A DNA stretch of 13,725 nucleotides from Candidatus Tectimicrobiota bacterium. GTDB lineage: Bacteria > JACPSX01. The stretch lies in contig JACPSX010000201.1 of assembly GCA_016193065.1 (NCBI GenBank), forward strand, positions 1 through 13,725. The letters are read 5' to 3'. The stretch's first letter is position 1, and each line of letters begins with the position of its first letter. Shown here piece after piece: positions 12,841 through 13,725 of the stretch. Both the position numbers and the translations under genes were made by a program. The notes beneath the pieces were generated by a model that saw only the letters and a list, made by a program, of their open reading frames with translations, was not told where the DNA came from and did not search any database.

Positions 12841-13704
12841 TCACGCCCTCAAGCGCATGATTGTGTTCACGTAGTCCCGGACTCCCCTGTCAACGTCATA
12901 CAGAGGCTCGTTCGGAAAGAGGCTCTTCAGGACCGCCAGGAATTCCCTAGGTGTCGATCCTCTGCCGGTCCCGACGTTGAAGACCCAGCGATTTAAGTTT
13001 TCCGCCTTCAGGGCCAGGAAGATCGAGCGCGCCACATCTCCCACATAGACCGCGTCGTTTCGCTGGTCTCCGCCTTGGGGGATCACCCAGGGTTCACCGG
13101 CTTGGGTCTTCTCGATGAGCTGGCCGTAAAACGAAAGGGCCCCGTGGCGGGCCTCCTTTCCCGGCCCGTAAATCGTCGAGAAGCGGAGAGCGACGAATTC
13201 GACTCCGTACGTCTCCCAGTAATACTGTCCCAGCTCCTCGCAGCACACCTTGATGACCCCGTAGAGATCGGCCGGGCGTTTCGGGTGGTCCTCGGTGACC
13301 GGCAGGAACCTCGGCTCCCCGAAATCTCCCACCATTTCCCCATAGACCGCCTTGGAGCTGGTGAACACGATGCGCGAGATTTTATGGGCTCGGGCCACCT
13401 CCAGGATATTGAGGGTGCCGTCCACCCCGACTCTCATCGCCAGGCGGGGATTTTCCTCGGCGGGTTCGGGCATGAGGGCGGCGAGGTGCGCGATATGAGT
13501 GATCCGGTAATCCGCGACCATCTTCTCCAGGGCTTGGAAATCGGTGACGTCCCCTTCCAGCAGATCGACCTTGTCCTTGATGTCGCCGATGAGGGAGAGA
13601 TCCATCCGGTTGTCCATGAGGACAGGACGCATCCCCTCCGAAACGAGGAGTCTGGACGTGGCGGCCCCATTCACCCCGGTGCCTCCCGTGATCAGAACCT
13701 TCAT
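12841..13704 (-). CDS. NAD-dependent epimerase/dehydratase (extended SDR), short C-terminus
   Basis: A 287-aa extended short-chain dehydrogenase acting on a nucleotide sugar or similar substrate. The Rossmann motif is GGTGVNG (7-13), the acidic cofactor residue is D31, and GDVTD (51-55) follows. The active site is S116/S117 (TSSKAVYG) with Y148-x3-K152 (YGVIK), and there is an RFSTIYGPG segment (174-182). I chose ATG 13704 because GGGGG (13711-13715) is well spaced from it; the TTG at 13710 would touch that SD. The end reads FLAVLKSLFPNEPLYDVDRGVRDYV. Relatives usually have some 25-35 residues, including the helix before an ELG(F/W)xP turn, between the FP and the YDxxxGxxDY parts, so an in-frame deletion is likely. 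It is convergent with the 599-aa gene, leaving 57 bp with no obvious terminator. Confidence 0.85.
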   Translation of the reverse strand: MKVLITGGTGVNGAATSRLLVSEGMRPVLMDNRMDLSLIGDIKDKVDLLEGDVTDFQALEKMVADYRITHIAHLAALMPEPAEENPRLAMRVGVDGTLNILEVARAHKISRIVFTSSKAVYGEMVGDFGEPRFLPVTEDHPKRPADLYGVIKVCCEELGQYYWETYGVEFVALRFSTIYGPGKEARHGALSFYGQLIEKTQAGEPWVIPQGGDQRNDAVYVGDVARSIFLALKAENLNRWVFNVGTGRGSTPREFLAVLKSLFPNEPLYDVDRGVRDYVNTIMRLRA

Positions 13705-13725
13705 ACTCAACCCCCAAAAAAATAA

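Noticed and set aside
1-13725. CRISPR array, tRNA, rRNA, transposase or integrase
   Set aside because: No regularly spaced direct repeats, tRNA-like folds, rRNA segments or DDE/tyrosine-recombinase motifs were noticed on either strand.

Overview
The window reads as chromosomal DNA of an environmental, GC-rich, Gram-negative-type bacterium. Strong GGAGG ribosome sites, Sec signal peptides, an orphan SsuA/TauA-type binding protein next to an amidohydrolase-2 enzyme, and a dispersed TTCG...CGAA hairpin repeat resemble uncultured soil or subsurface lineages (Rokubacteria/Methylomirabilota or Desulfobacterota-like). That placement is an impression; there is no rRNA or other marker gene to fix it.

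Positions 1-350 hold no convincing gene but fold into a large nested set of helices. One is a 22-bp long-range helix with a single bulge, one is 18 bp with two bulged A's, and a hairpin has a GAAA loop. G-T wobble pairs indicate that the RNA is read from the plus strand. I could not assign it to a known RNA family. It ends just before a good sigma70 promoter (364-393).

Positions 432-7456 form one co-directional catabolic-looking cluster: an IclR regulator; a MoaD/ThiS-type sulfur carrier overlapping it; a cytoplasmic molybdenum/tungsten bis-MGD oxidoreductase of 851 aa; its four-cluster ferredoxin subunit; a secreted ABC substrate-binding protein with no permease; then, after a 247-bp gap with a dispersed repeat, an 18-codon ORF and a palindrome, an amidohydrolase-2 enzyme and a Rieske protein with an unusually long loop. 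The likely logic is uptake of an organic (perhaps aromatic) compound, Mo/W redox or hydration chemistry linked to the ferredoxin and perhaps the Rieske protein, and hydrolysis or decarboxylation by the amidohydrolase. The substrate is unknown.

Positions 7479-8715 look like an acquired insertion. A decayed GIY-YIG nuclease gene (lost start, in-frame stop, frameshift) is followed by a strong promoter driving a 65-aa basic protein and a 204-aa protein with a TIR/nucleoside-deoxyribosyltransferase-like NMPFELG motif. This pair is a candidate toxin-antitoxin or defence module.

Positions 8716-13725 carry a ParB/Srx-fold gene whose ribosome site sits inside a perfect hairpin, a YqeC-type accessory gene for selenium-dependent Mo hydroxylases, about 380 bp with no recognisable gene, a secreted 599-aa protein that looks built of about nine small beta modules, and, convergent on the minus strand, a short extended-SDR sugar-nucleotide epimerase/dehydratase.
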